Below are positions 1 through 8,465 of a stretch of DNA of 64,000 nt, piece after piece. A model generated the notes under the pieces. The model made no database searches. It saw only the letters and a program-made list of their open reading frames with translations, and was not told the DNA's origin. The translations under genes and the position numbers were made by a program. Each line of letters opens with the position of its first letter. Within the stretch, counting starts at the first letter, position 1. Source of the DNA: Verrucomicrobiota bacterium (lineage in GTDB: Bacteria; Verrucomicrobiota; Verrucomicrobiia; Opitutales; Opitutaceae); contig JAFAAS010000074.1 of assembly GCA_023426435.1 (NCBI GenBank), positions 62,001 through 126,000 on the forward strand, written 5' to 3'.

Positions 1-220
1 CCATGACGGTCTCGACCGGGAAGGTCAGGCGTTGCTCCGCTTCGAGCGGGGAATAGCCGGGGGCCTCGATATTTATCTGCACCTGGACATTCGTGATGTC
101 CGGCACGGCGTCGATCGGCAGCCGTTGGTAGTTGTAGAAGCCGAGGGCGGCGAGGCCCACCGCGGCGAGCATCACGAACCAGCGGTTGCGGATGGAAAAC
201 TTGAGAATGTGTTCAAGCAT
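1..220 (-). CDS. CzcA/CusA-family heavy-metal efflux RND transporter, N-terminal part
   Basis: The inner-membrane RND pump of a tripartite metal-cation exporter. Only the first 73 codons lie in the window; the rest continues past its left edge. The translation begins MLEHILKFSIRNRW, has the first membrane helix at about residues 14-30, and then the family-typical stretches RLPIDAVPDITNVQVQ and APGYSPLEAEQ. The ATG at 220 has a GGAGA ribosome site about 11 nt upstream. The 3' end of its membrane-fusion partner ends 17 nt upstream, as expected for a czcBA/cusBA operon. That partner is only a remnant, so this pump has probably lost its own promoter and adaptor. The metal cannot be told from this fragment. 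Confidence 0.9.
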   Translation of the reverse strand, partial: MLEHILKFSIRNRWFVMLAAVGLAALGFYNYQRLPIDAVPDITNVQVQINIEAPGYSPLEAEQRLTFPVETVM

Positions 221-237
221 GATGTTGCGTCTCCGGC

Positions 238-360
238 TCAGTGATCGTGCGAAGCGCCGGACTTCATGGCGTCGGCTTTAACGAGGAAGCTGTTGGCGGT
301 GACGTAGCGTTCGCCGACATCCAGGCCGCCGAGCACTTCGATCATTTCGCCGTCGGTGCA
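238..360 (-). pseudogene. C-terminal remnant of a CzcB/CusB-type membrane-fusion protein
   Basis: About 40 codons read DGEMIEVLGGLDVGERYVT followed by NSFLVKADAMKSG and a His-rich end ASHDH, then TGA at 238-240. DGxMIEVLxGLxxGExVV is the end of the last beta-barrel region of metal-efflux periplasmic adaptors. The expected ~350 codons before it are missing. In their place, and in another frame, lies the coding sequence of a DUF4011 helicase. The gene is therefore cut by the left boundary of the accessory island at about 350-365. Confidence 0.8.
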
Positions 361-2768
361 ATGGATTCGATTTCGGCGCGCCAAGCTGTAATCGCGTCCA
401 ACGCATCCACGATCGCTCGCCCCGCTTGTTCGACATCAGGCGTTCGCGCGAGCGTCCAGAGAGACGGCGGGCAGTCAGCTGGACGCTCGCACCCTTCCTC
501 CATTCTCGCGGTAAGCGCGCGCACACCAGCTACGCTCACTTCGCTCGAGACGGTCAGTCTTTCTTCTCGCAGAGCATCCGCCAATTGAGCGCCAGAAAGG
601 CCGGCCGTTCGGACCAGGTGCAGGATGTCTTTCTGTTCTCGAACGTGAAGGTCGGATCCGTTTACCCAGTCCCACCCCGTGATTTCAGCGTGTGATGAAC
701 GCTCCTGGGCGATGGCTTCCCACTCTGCGATCGCTATTCGACGGGCTTCGTAGTCTTCCTTGGTCCAGCAGTCCACTCCGTCGAAGCTGAACCGAGCGAG
801 TCTCGGCAGCTCGGGGAAGTCGCGATTCTGAAACTCCCGCCAGAATATATCGTGCAGCGTCAACCCAAGCGCGCCGAACGGGCTGTTAATCGTTTTCGCG
901 TAGGCGTTGAGCTCCGCCTCTGTGGTTTTATGCCCGTCACGGACACGCTGATCCTCAGCTGCGCTGAAATACTGGGCTTTCCGCAGAAGGCGGGCTCGGA
1001 TGCTTTCAATGACCTGCTTCCTGCCCGCTTTCGCCGAGTGAAGTTGAAGAAGGAAATCCTCGAGACCGACATCCGCCAAACGCTTGTAGACGACGTCGAG
1101 CGCAGCCTGCTTCTCGGCAACAAACAACACGCTCTTTCCCTGGTGGAGAAGGGCTCCGATCAGGTTTGTGATCGTCTGTGATTTTCCGGTTCCGGGCGGC
1201 CCTTGGATAACAAGATTCCTCCCAGCAAGAGCTGCCTTGATCGCGGCGTATTGGGACGAGTCGCAGTCGCGCAAGAGCGGCGGAACGACTGCTTCAATGG
1301 GGCTCTCTTCGCCGATTTTCTCGTCGTCCTCGTCGTCGCGCTCGCGACCGCCAAATAGTCCGCCGAGTAATCGATGGCGGTGCGGCGGGAGTTTTCCGGC
1401 TGCATGTGGATCGAGATCGCGCCACATTGGAAGCCGGTTAAACGAGAGATGGGTAAGTGTTACATAGCGCCGCACGCGCCAGCCGGGGAACGTCCGAATC
1501 AGCGGTTCAACCTGCGCAAAGTATCGCTCCAGGTCCGGATCCTCTGGTTCGAGTTCAGGCAGGACGATGTCGTGATCCTCACGGAGTCGCTCCCGCAATG
1601 TGAGATTCGCAGCAGGCTCGTCCGCATCCGCCGCAGCCAATTGATAACGATTCCTGCGATCACTAGATTCTCCGGAGCCATCCTCGATGAGAAGGAAGTC
1701 TCCGGCACGGTCACGCTTGCGAGCCTTCCTCTCGATCGTCGCGGGATAAAGAACAAGCGGGGCGAATAGAACCTCTTCGCTTTTCCCTTCAACGGCTGGC
1801 GGCGACCATTCAAGAAATCCGAAGACGAAATAGAGTGTATCGATGCCGTATTCCTGTCGCGCTTCGCGGGCGCCTTGCTCGATGCCGCGAAGTCTGCGAG
1901 CAAGATCATCCTCGCTTAAAAGAGTCTGCCAATACTTCTCCGCTCTGCGGCGTCGGGGACGGGATCCGGCCAAATCGAAATCGGGATTGATTCCGAGACT
2001 CACCGCGAAGTCGCGAGCCGATTTCTGAACCTCTGCGCGCGATCGAAGTCCGAGTTTCCGCCTGAGTTTATCGCGAAGTTTGCGCTCTGCCGCTCGAATC
2101 TTCGCGTCGGCATCATCACCGGCAGACTCCTCGATTTCAGCGATCTCCTTGAGGTAAGCTCGATCTGTGAGGACGGCCTCCTCCAAGGCTTCAACGAAGT
2201 CGTCGCTCTCTTCGTCGTCCGGCTGATCAGGAGGATCCGGAAGCCCGACTAACTCTACCACCCTATCGTTGTGGAGCTGCGAGAAGAGGTCGGCTGGATC
2301 CTCATCGACGATTCGAACGTAGCGACCGCCGCGCGCAGTGTGCTTAAAGTTCAGCAGCCGATTCCGAGTCGTGAGATCCAACAATTTCGAGCGCAGCTCG
2401 CGAATGCGTGGCTCTGAAGCGGCTGATTGGGGTGCATCCGGGGGAAGCGCGTCGTCGGAAGCCCCGTTGCGCCCAGGTTCGGGAGAAGGGAGATCTTGCT
2501 GGGATGCCACAGAGGGGATCGAGGTTGGAAGTTGTTCTGGAGTGATTCTCGATGGCGCACCTTCCGATTGCGAAGGCGCTGAAGGGGGCGGCGTGTAGGT
2601 GTAGCGGCCCACGGCGCCACGTGTCTGAAGGTGATGGATCACCTCGGCTGCGAATGTGTGGGCGGCGTGCGTCGAGCGGTAAGAGAGCTCGTCGTGTACG
2701 TCCTTAATGCCGGCCAGATCGTCGGGAAGTTTCTGCAGATACTTCCGCATCTCCTCGACCGTGTTCAT
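342..2768 (-). pseudogene. Truncated DUF4011-type superfamily 1 helicase
   Basis: An 808-residue protein starting MNTVEEMRKYLQ (ATG at 2768; an in-frame extension to 2897 looks unrelated). Residues ~1-60 are helical, ~60-120 are Pro/Ser-rich linker, and RSKLLDLTTRNRLLNF (~124) marks the DUF4011 domain. A Walker A motif, GPPGTGKSQT, sits near residue 535. The reading frame stops at 342, just after the junction with the efflux-adaptor remnant, before any Walker B (motif II) or later helicase motif. Family members are usually about twice as long and often end in a nuclease domain; they recur in defence islands. Without motifs II-VI the ATPase should be dead. GC content is lower than in the flanking core genes, which fits foreign origin. 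Confidence 0.8.
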
Positions 2769-3364
2769 CTGAAATGGACGTGGCCTCGGGGACCGGAATC
2801 TGTCGGCCGAGTGCTTCATGCGCGCACGCGCCAATGCGCAAACGAGCCGCTCAGTTTGCTCCACCCTCCTGCCGACACGAACCTGGCTCCCATGCATTCC
2901 TGGTAAGCCGCCCGTTCATGCCACCGGCAACGCAGGAGCCTAAATGGTGGCACTGATTGCGTGCCGGAAGACGAAACGATCCCTATAGAGGTGTCGCTGA
3001 GCGTCCTCCGCGCTAGAAGTCGGGAAAGCCGCGGTGAAAGCATCGAAACTGGATGCCTCTAGATTGCGTGACCGAACACGTCGGACGAGCCAAAACGCCA
3101 ACAAATAGTTCTTTCGGCGTTAACCAGCAGAGCACACGCTTTTGCGCCAGTGTTTTTCGAACGGCATCTGATTCGGCCAAGGTTCACGCACATCCCGAAA
3201 TTCGGGTTATACTAGAATTACGCCGAATTCCCCCGTCGTGGGGAAAGGAGGAATTGGTTGTGTGCTGGTATGGCCGTGTCCACCTATCGCAATCGAAGGG
3301 ATGTGGAATTCGAACTTTCTCCGTCCCGGCAACAGATTAGCTTCTCGCGCGTTCAGTCGCCCCA
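2769..3364. other. Intergenic region upstream of the truncated helicase
   Basis: About 600 bp without a convincing gene. It should hold the helicase promoter (minus strand) near 2770-2900 and the 3' flank of the ImmA/IrrE gene. A 37-codon plus-strand frame at 3270-3383 (MAVSTYRNRRDVEFEL...) has an AGGAGG 18 nt upstream, too far for a normal ribosome site, and it runs into the ImmA gene antisense, so I do not call it. No repeats or RNA genes were recognised. Confidence 0.4.
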
Positions 3365-4153
3365 CTACAGGGGCTCGAGGTAAAGTAGCGATGTCACGAA
3401 ATCATAATTCTCGAATCGCTTCGCTTGTTCGTGCAACCGGCCGCCGCGGCATTCGACGTGTGGAAACCAAGCCTCCCACGGGACGGGCACGGGAGAGCGA
3501 TCCGAAGAGTCTCCAGCTGCAACCGCAGCAGCACGCGATGTAGCGCCTAGCGGCTGATTTGGTTCGCAGTAAATACTCACCATATTCTCCTCGTTTCGCC
3601 GCCACCAAGTGACTCGTCCCTTGCTGCTGAACACGACCATTAGCGGGAGATTGAATTTCGAGACGTAGCGCAGCGTCGCGGCGGTTAGCGATACCTCGAA
3701 TCGGTCCGCGATCTCCTCGGGCACGCTGAGGCTAGGTGCCGCGGTGCGGTGCTGCGGCAGCATCATGCGCATGGGCATGAGCAGTTCGGACGCGAAGATG
3801 TTGGCTTCGATCTCCTCGGGACTCGATTGGTAGTCTCGCATGTCGGCAGCCGTGCACAGAAACACCTGGCTGCGCCCGGTGTGTAGGTCCCAGTGCCCGA
3901 TTTCGTGACTGATGGCAAAGCGCTGCCGTCCACGTTCGCGGATGCGCTCACTGATCGTAATGCCGCCCTTGTTTCCCACTCGCACCAAGTGTGCATCGGC
4001 GCCGGTGAGCGGTGCATAGCTGATCTCGATGCCGAGCGCGTAGGCGATGTCCTCCAAGACAATTTCGGACGGTCGATTCACACCGAAGCGATCCAGGAGC
4101 TTCTGTGCCCGTGTTTCCGCCACGAGCCGTCTTGGTTCAACGCCGAAGCTCAT
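3365..4153 (-). CDS. ImmA/IrrE-family metallopeptidase
   Basis: A 262-residue zinc protease of the ImmA/IrrE (M78, COG2856) type. HEIGH at residues 83-87 gives two zinc ligands and the catalytic Glu; EEIEANIFASELLMP at ~113-127 holds the third ligand. The ~45 N-terminal residues and the C-terminal ~100 (a sensor-like region in IrrE-type proteins) flank the peptidase core. Family members cleave a partner transcription regulator to switch on a locus (ImmA-ImmR in ICEBs1; CapP-CapH in CBASS). The start codon overlaps the 3' end of the 146-aa gene by 17 nt, and that gene overlaps the sigma-like gene by 4 nt, so the three are one operon, divergent from CBASS. It probably acts as the sensor of this module; its target is not known. 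Confidence 0.85.
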   Translation of the reverse strand: MSFGVEPRRLVAETRAQKLLDRFGVNRPSEIVLEDIAYALGIEISYAPLTGADAHLVRVGNKGGITISERIRERGRQRFAISHEIGHWDLHTGRSQVFLCTAADMRDYQSSPEEIEANIFASELLMPMRMMLPQHRTAAPSLSVPEEIADRFEVSLTAATLRYVSKFNLPLMVVFSSKGRVTWWRRNEENMVSIYCEPNQPLGATSRAAAVAAGDSSDRSPVPVPWEAWFPHVECRGGRLHEQAKRFENYDFVTSLLYLEPL

Positions 4154-4577
4154 CTGCTTTGCTCCGTTCTATTTGGCGGCGCAGTTGGCTACACACGATC
4201 GCGAGATCCTCGTCGGTGGTATTTTCCCAGCCCCGTGCAAAAACCGCACCGGCACCGGCGAGCTCGTCCATGAGTTGCTTTATCTCCTTCAGCAGCGACG
4301 TTCGCGAACCCCGCGCTTGCGTCGCGAGCGCGGGCACCGTCGCCGCGAGGCGCGCTTGGCGGGCCGTGGCGAGCGATTCTCGTTTCGCTTGCGGCTGCAG
4401 CAGCGACGAAAACTCCTTCCATGCCGCGTCAGGATCGATGCCCGCCTCGCGTAGATTGGCTTTTATTTCGGCCGTCGAGAGCGGCTCTGAGCCGTCGCGC
4501 GCTCCGTAGGCGAGATCAAAGAGCGAGCCAATGAAACGCCGGGGATGAGGAACGGGCTGTTGCCGAGGATTGTTCAT
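4137..4577 (-). CDS. Hypothetical protein, middle gene of the sigma-like/ImmA trio
   Basis: A 146-residue soluble protein with no recognised family. It begins MNNPRQQPVPHPRRFIGSLF and is mostly helical and charged. Residues ~35-65 (STAEIKANLREAGIDPDAAW) resemble a short two-helix segment, and ~90-145 form a likely coiled helix ending RRQIERSKADELRR. It overlaps the upstream sigma-like gene by 4 nt (ATGA) and the downstream ImmA/IrrE gene by 17 nt, so it is translationally coupled to both. Position suggests a partner, for example an anti-sigma-like inhibitor or the protease substrate, but this is inference only. Confidence 0.7.
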   Translation of the reverse strand: MNNPRQQPVPHPRRFIGSLFDLAYGARDGSEPLSTAEIKANLREAGIDPDAAWKEFSSLLQPQAKRESLATARQARLAATVPALATQARGSRTSLLKEIKQLMDELAGAGAVFARGWENTTDEDLAIVCSQLRRQIERSKADELRR

Positions 4578-5230
4578 GACGCGGCCGCCTTCCGATATTG
4601 ACGCAGGAGGGTGCCCAAACGTTTGCGAATTAGATACACCTCGCCAACGCGAACGCCGAGCGCCCGGGCCAAACGTTCCGCTGGGCGATCGAACCCCTGG
4701 TCACGAATGACGATTAGCATGTCGCACACGGGTTTGTCCTTGCGGCAAAATTCGATGAAAAGCGTGCACCGCGCCGCGATGAAGGCCTCTTGTTGCGGCG
4801 ACAGTTTCGCCTCGCTGGACTCCCAGAAAACCGCGTCGGTTTCGAGGTGATCAACCGCCTCGCCGCCCTTATTGATCCCGACCCGGTCGTCGCGGTTGGT
4901 ATTCTCCGCCCCCTGGGCGATGTGACTGACCTTGCTCCAGATGACCATGTGGAGTGCAGCTTCCACCTCCACGTCCGGCGGTAGCTTGCGATAACCGTCA
5001 GCCTTTGGATCCTCGATGAGGTAGGCTTGGACGGATTCATGCAGGACGTCCCGGGCTTGGGCGCCGCCCGGCATGGAGTCATCGTCAGTGGGAACACACC
5101 AGTGCATCGACCGTATCAACCGCTCGGCGTAGTGCAAAAGTGCAAAATACCGATCCTGGCCCCCCGCGCTCGAAAAATATTCGGAGACACGTTGGGCTTG
5201 GGGACGATCGTCTGGTAGCTGGACGGCCAT
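4574..5230 (-). CDS. Sigma-factor-like DNA-binding protein
   Basis: A 218-residue protein laid out like a group 4 sigma factor. The helical N-terminal half (FALLHYAERLIRSMHW ... ARDVLHESVQAYLIED) resembles sigma region 2, although the usual DIVQE core is degenerate. The C-terminal 40 residues (PAERLARALGVRVGEVYLIR) read as a region-4-type helix-turn-helix. The middle is longer than in ECF factors and includes a Cys-rich patch (AARCTLFIEFCRKDKPVCD). It is first in a three-gene operon with a 146-aa protein and an ImmA/IrrE protease, divergent from the CBASS operon 238 nt away. It could direct transcription of the CBASS or of its own operon; it could also be a sigma-derived repressor. No family with a tested role was recognised. 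Confidence 0.65.
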   Translation of the reverse strand: MAVQLPDDRPQAQRVSEYFSSAGGQDRYFALLHYAERLIRSMHWCVPTDDDSMPGGAQARDVLHESVQAYLIEDPKADGYRKLPPDVEVEAALHMVIWSKVSHIAQGAENTNRDDRVGINKGGEAVDHLETDAVFWESSEAKLSPQQEAFIAARCTLFIEFCRKDKPVCDMLIVIRDQGFDRPAERLARALGVRVGEVYLIRKRLGTLLRQYRKAAAS

Positions 5231-5467
5231 GACCGGATTCGCCCATCCAGCTAGAAACAGCCTTCGGGTGGAGCAATCGAATTAGCCGGCGCCGAGAATA
5301 GCTGAGGAGAAAGATAGAATACACAACCAAGCTATACCGGCGAGCGAGGGCTGTTTTTGCCGACCCGAAAAATATTTTTGTTCGCGGAAAAACACCCGCT
5401 GCTGGCCGGTATTCCGTTGCAACCATCGGTGGGTTTTCGCCGAGCGGTAAAAACAACTCTCCCATCC
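5231..5467. promoter_or_regulatory. Divergent control region between the sigma-like/ImmA operon and CBASS
   Basis: A 237-bp spacer that must contain both promoters. It holds a 12-bp AT palindrome AAAAATATTTTT at 5368-5379, and the region is more AT-rich than the genes around it. A related string, GAAAAATATTC, lies inside the sigma-like gene at ~5170-5180. Neither start has a clear Shine-Dalgarno site. Boxes for a housekeeping sigma factor are not clear enough to place. The region is the natural target of the sigma-like protein. Confidence 0.45.
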
Positions 5468-6631
5468 ATGCTCAACTACGAAGGTGACGCCAAGGCGACT
5501 CGGCACATTCCGTCAGAGGTCACGCGCGAACTGTGGGTCCTTGCAGGTGGCCGATGTCAATTTCGGGGCTGCAACGAACTGCTCTACAAGTCGCCGGTGA
5601 CGCAGGAGCGCGTAAACCGCGCCCAGAAAGCGCATGTCTACTCGTTTTCGCCCGACGGCCCGCGCGGGCGCGGGCCTTACGCCAAGAAAACCAAGGGCCT
5701 CAACAGCACGAAGAATCTTCTGCTGGTTTGTCACGGCTGCCACCAGACGATCGATCGGGATCAGTTCGGGAAAAAATACTCCGCCGAGCTGCTGCTAAGC
5801 TGGAAGGCGGATCACGAAGCGCGGATCGTGCTCGTCACCGGCGTCGCACCGAAACGCCGTTCGCATGTCGTCTTCTACCGCTCCCGTATTGGCGAGCATG
5901 ACGCTCACATCGATACCGACGACGCGTTTAGCGCCCTTTTCCCGATGTGGCACCCGGCAGACGACAAACCCATCGACCTGTCGATGACCTGCGAGCACGA
6001 GGACAACAAGCGCAGCTTCTGGGAAAACGAGACCGCGCATCTGCGGGCCATCTTCGAGCGGAAGGTGGCGCAGCTCGCCGCCGACGGCCACGCGACCCAT
6101 TTCTCCGTTTTCGCGTTGGGTGACATTCCACTGCTCGTCTTCCTCGGCTCGCTGTTCACGAGCCAGACGGCCGTCGAGACGTATCAGCTCAAAAAGGAGC
6201 CCCAGACCTGGCATCGCCGCGATGATGCGCCCCGCGGTTTTCGCTTCACGCTCAACCGCCCGCATAACTCGCGCGGCGAACCGGCGTTGGTGCTGTCGTG
6301 CAGCGGGCGCGTCGATCACGCGGGTCTCGGCGCGAAGCTGCAGCGGGAGTTCGCCGTTTGGGAGCTGACCGTTCCGGAACCACACAACGATTTCCTGCGC
6401 ACGCGCGAGCAACTGAGCCAGTTTCGGCGAGCCGCGCGGGCTGCCATCGAGCAAATCCGCCAGACGCACGGCCGGGTTCCGCTCCACATCTTTCCCGCGG
6501 TGCCGGTCTCGTGTGCGGTGGAACTGGGTCGCGTGCGGATGCCGAAGCTCGATGCCCCGTGGAACCTTTATGACTACAACCAAAAGCTACAGGGCTTCAC
6601 CTACGCCCTGACCATCGGAGAAAACCTATGA
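5468..6631 (+). CDS. cap5: CBASS effector Cap5: HNH endonuclease fused to a SAVED domain
   Basis: A 387-residue effector nuclease. The N-terminal HNH domain (residues ~15-105) shows the treble-clef pair CQFRGC, the AHVYS strand and NLLLVCHGCHQTID. The rest (~140-387) is a SAVED ligand sensor with the typical strands HFSVFALGDIPLLVFLG and PLHIFPAVPVSCAVELGR. In studied CBASS systems Cap5 binds a cyclic dinucleotide made by the partner CD-NTase, oligomerises and degrades DNA, so the infected cell dies. The ATG at 5468 starts the conserved part; an in-frame upstream extension to 5357 looks non-coding. Its stop overlaps the CD-NTase start by 4 nt. It is the first gene of a three-gene type II-short CBASS operon. 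Confidence 0.9.
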   Translation: MLNYEGDAKATRHIPSEVTRELWVLAGGRCQFRGCNELLYKSPVTQERVNRAQKAHVYSFSPDGPRGRGPYAKKTKGLNSTKNLLLVCHGCHQTIDRDQFGKKYSAELLLSWKADHEARIVLVTGVAPKRRSHVVFYRSRIGEHDAHIDTDDAFSALFPMWHPADDKPIDLSMTCEHEDNKRSFWENETAHLRAIFERKVAQLAADGHATHFSVFALGDIPLLVFLGSLFTSQTAVETYQLKKEPQTWHRRDDAPRGFRFTLNRPHNSRGEPALVLSCSGRVDHAGLGAKLQREFAVWELTVPEPHNDFLRTREQLSQFRRAARAAIEQIRQTHGRVPLHIFPAVPVSCAVELGRVRMPKLDAPWNLYDYNQKLQGFTYALTIGENL

Positions 6632-7824
6632 ACACCAACGCTGCCAATGACATCATCGCGTCGATCACCGAAACGATCGACATCCCCGATTCCGCCTACC
6701 ATAAAGCAATCGCGCGCGCTAAGGATTTGGAAACTTGGATCGACGCTTCGTCCGAGTCGGCGAAGTTCGGGGCGAAGATTTCGATCCAGGGCTCTTTCCG
6801 CTTGGGCACCGTGAACCGGCCGCTCAAGGAAGATGACGAATACGACCTCGATCTCTCCTGGTTGCTGCGCCGAGGTTACGGGAAGGACCAGCATTCGCAG
6901 GCCGATTTGAAGGCGCTCGTCGGGCGTGACCTCGAAGCCTATCGCCGCGCGCGCCAGATCGAAACGGCGCGTGAAGAAAAGAACCGCTGCTGGCGGCTGC
7001 ACTACAAAGACGACATCCGGTTTCATTTGGACGGCGTGCCGTGCCTGCCGGGAGTGGTGGAGCGGAGGACGCTAATTGCGCTCGCGATGCAGCGCCATGG
7101 TCTGCCGGAAGCATTGGCCCGCCTGGTCGCGGAGCACAGCGTCGACATCACGGATCGCACGCTTTCGAACTACCGCTTGATCTCCCCGGACTGGCTGGTG
7201 AGCAACCCCGAGGGGTATGCGCGTTGGTTCGAGTCCCGTATGCGGCAGGCTACCAATCTTCTCGAAGCGCGCGTCCGAGAGGCGCGCGCCGCTTCGATCG
7301 ACGACTTGCCGGCGCACCGGTGGAAGACGCCGCTGCAGCGCTGCGTGCAGTTGTTGAAGCGTCACCGCGACGTGATGTTTGATGCGCTGCCGGAAGCGAA
7401 GCCCATCTCGATCATCATCACGACGCTCGCAGCTCGGGCCTACCGCGGCGAGCCGGACGTGGCCGCCGCCATGGAGCGAATTCTGCTCCAAATGGAGGCG
7501 CTCGTGAACCCCGCGCGGCCGCGGGTGCCGAACCCGGTCAATCCGGAGGAGGATTTCGCGGACAAGTGGAGCACGCCCGAAGGCCGGCAGTTGCAGCTCG
7601 AAGACAACTTCAAACGTTGGGTCGCACAGGCGCGAGCCGATTTCGGCAAGCTCTCCGGATCGAGCGACCCCGAATTTATCGCCGAGCAGGCCCGGGCGCG
7701 CTTCCGCGCTCCGGTGGATCAGGCCGAAATCCGGCGGCGACTCGGCATCGGCTTCCCAAGCGTGGTGATCACCCCGCGCTCAGTGCCGATCACCGAACCG
7801 GCACGGCCGTGGCGAAGGAGCTGA
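6628..7824 (+). CDS. CBASS cyclic-oligonucleotide synthase (CD-NTase, cGAS-like)
   Basis: A 398-residue nucleotidyltransferase that should make the cyclic-nucleotide alarm signal sensed by Cap5. The polymerase-beta-type core is visible: GSFRLGTV at residues 55-62, the paired acidic residues in YDLDLS (Asp73, Asp75), and a third Asp in RFHLDGVP (Asp135). Length fits CD-NTases. Pairing with an HNH-SAVED effector and an E2 is known for several clades; I cannot assign clade or product from sequence alone. The start overlaps the cap5 stop (ATGA), and the stop lies just before the E2 gene. In type II systems the C-terminus, here ending RPWRRS, is the site of E2-dependent conjugation. Confidence 0.9.
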   Translation: MNTNAANDIIASITETIDIPDSAYHKAIARAKDLETWIDASSESAKFGAKISIQGSFRLGTVNRPLKEDDEYDLDLSWLLRRGYGKDQHSQADLKALVGRDLEAYRRARQIETAREEKNRCWRLHYKDDIRFHLDGVPCLPGVVERRTLIALAMQRHGLPEALARLVAEHSVDITDRTLSNYRLISPDWLVSNPEGYARWFESRMRQATNLLEARVREARAASIDDLPAHRWKTPLQRCVQLLKRHRDVMFDALPEAKPISIIITTLAARAYRGEPDVAAAMERILLQMEALVNPARPRVPNPVNPEEDFADKWSTPEGRQLQLEDNFKRWVAQARADFGKLSGSSDPEFIAEQARARFRAPVDQAEIRRRLGIGFPSVVITPRSVPITEPARPWRRS

Positions 7825-7832
7825 GCTCAGCC

Positions 7833-8462
7833 ATGGCACCCGGGCTCGGTGAATTCCTCGAACAGTATCCCGGCATGGCGATCCACCCATGCGCCATGCC
7901 AGGCTTACAGTTGCGCGGAACCCTGTCGTTTCACGCGCAGCCGCCGGGGAAGCCGGAGATCACCGACGCATATTCGCTCGCGATTATGGTGCCGCCGGCG
8001 TTTCCCGCCAGCTTGCCGACGGTGATCGAGAGTGGGGGGCAAATCCCCCGCGGCGAAGATTATCATGTCAATCCGGACGACACGCTTTGTCTCGGCTCTC
8101 CGCTCCGGCTGCTGTTGAAGCTCGCGAAGCAGCCGACGTTGCTGGGTTATGCCGACGGCTGCATCGTGCCTTATCTTTATGCCATCAGCCACAAGCTCCG
8201 CTTCGGCGGCCCGTTTGTGTTCGATGAGCTGGACCACGGCGCGCCAGGTGCGTTGGCAGACTACATGGACCTTTTCGGCGTGAAGCAGCCTGCGCAGGCG
8301 CGCGCCATATGGACGCTGCTTGGAATGAAAGAACGTCATGCGAACAAGAAACCCTGTCCCTGTGGGTGCGGGCAGCGTCTGGGCCGGTGCGGCTTTCGCC
8401 AGCGACTACGCGAAATTCGGGCGCTCGCGAGCCAGACGTGGTTCCGGGAGCACGCGCTGTAA
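7833..8462 (+). CDS. E2-like ubiquitin-conjugation enzyme of type II-short CBASS
   Basis: A 209-residue E2-fold protein without the E1 domain found in Cap2. The UBC-like core runs through residues ~20-130, with PPAFPASLPTV (the E2 proline-rich strand) and HVNPDDTLCLGSP, whose Cys is the expected catalytic residue. The C-terminus has a SEC-C-like metal site, CPCGCGQRLGRC. In characterised type II-short CBASS a lone E2 attaches the CD-NTase C-terminus to target molecules and primes it. The ATG at 7833 has AAGGAG 12 nt upstream; a GTG at 7809 that would overlap the CD-NTase stop is an alternative. There is no Cap3-type JAB deconjugase, as expected for the short form. Confidence 0.85.
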   Translation: MAPGLGEFLEQYPGMAIHPCAMPGLQLRGTLSFHAQPPGKPEITDAYSLAIMVPPAFPASLPTVIESGGQIPRGEDYHVNPDDTLCLGSPLRLLLKLAKQPTLLGYADGCIVPYLYAISHKLRFGGPFVFDELDHGAPGALADYMDLFGVKQPAQARAIWTLLGMKERHANKKPCPCGCGQRLGRCGFRQRLREIRALASQTWFREHAL

Positions 8463-8465
8463 GTT

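Noticed and set aside
3270..3383. 37-codon plus-strand frame starting MAVSTYRNRR with an AGGAGG upstream
   Set aside because: The ribosome site is 18 nt away, it overlaps the end of the ImmA gene on the other strand and there is no family match.
5357..5467. Longer start for cap5
   Set aside because: The extra 37 residues lie in the divergent promoter region and lack similarity to Cap5.
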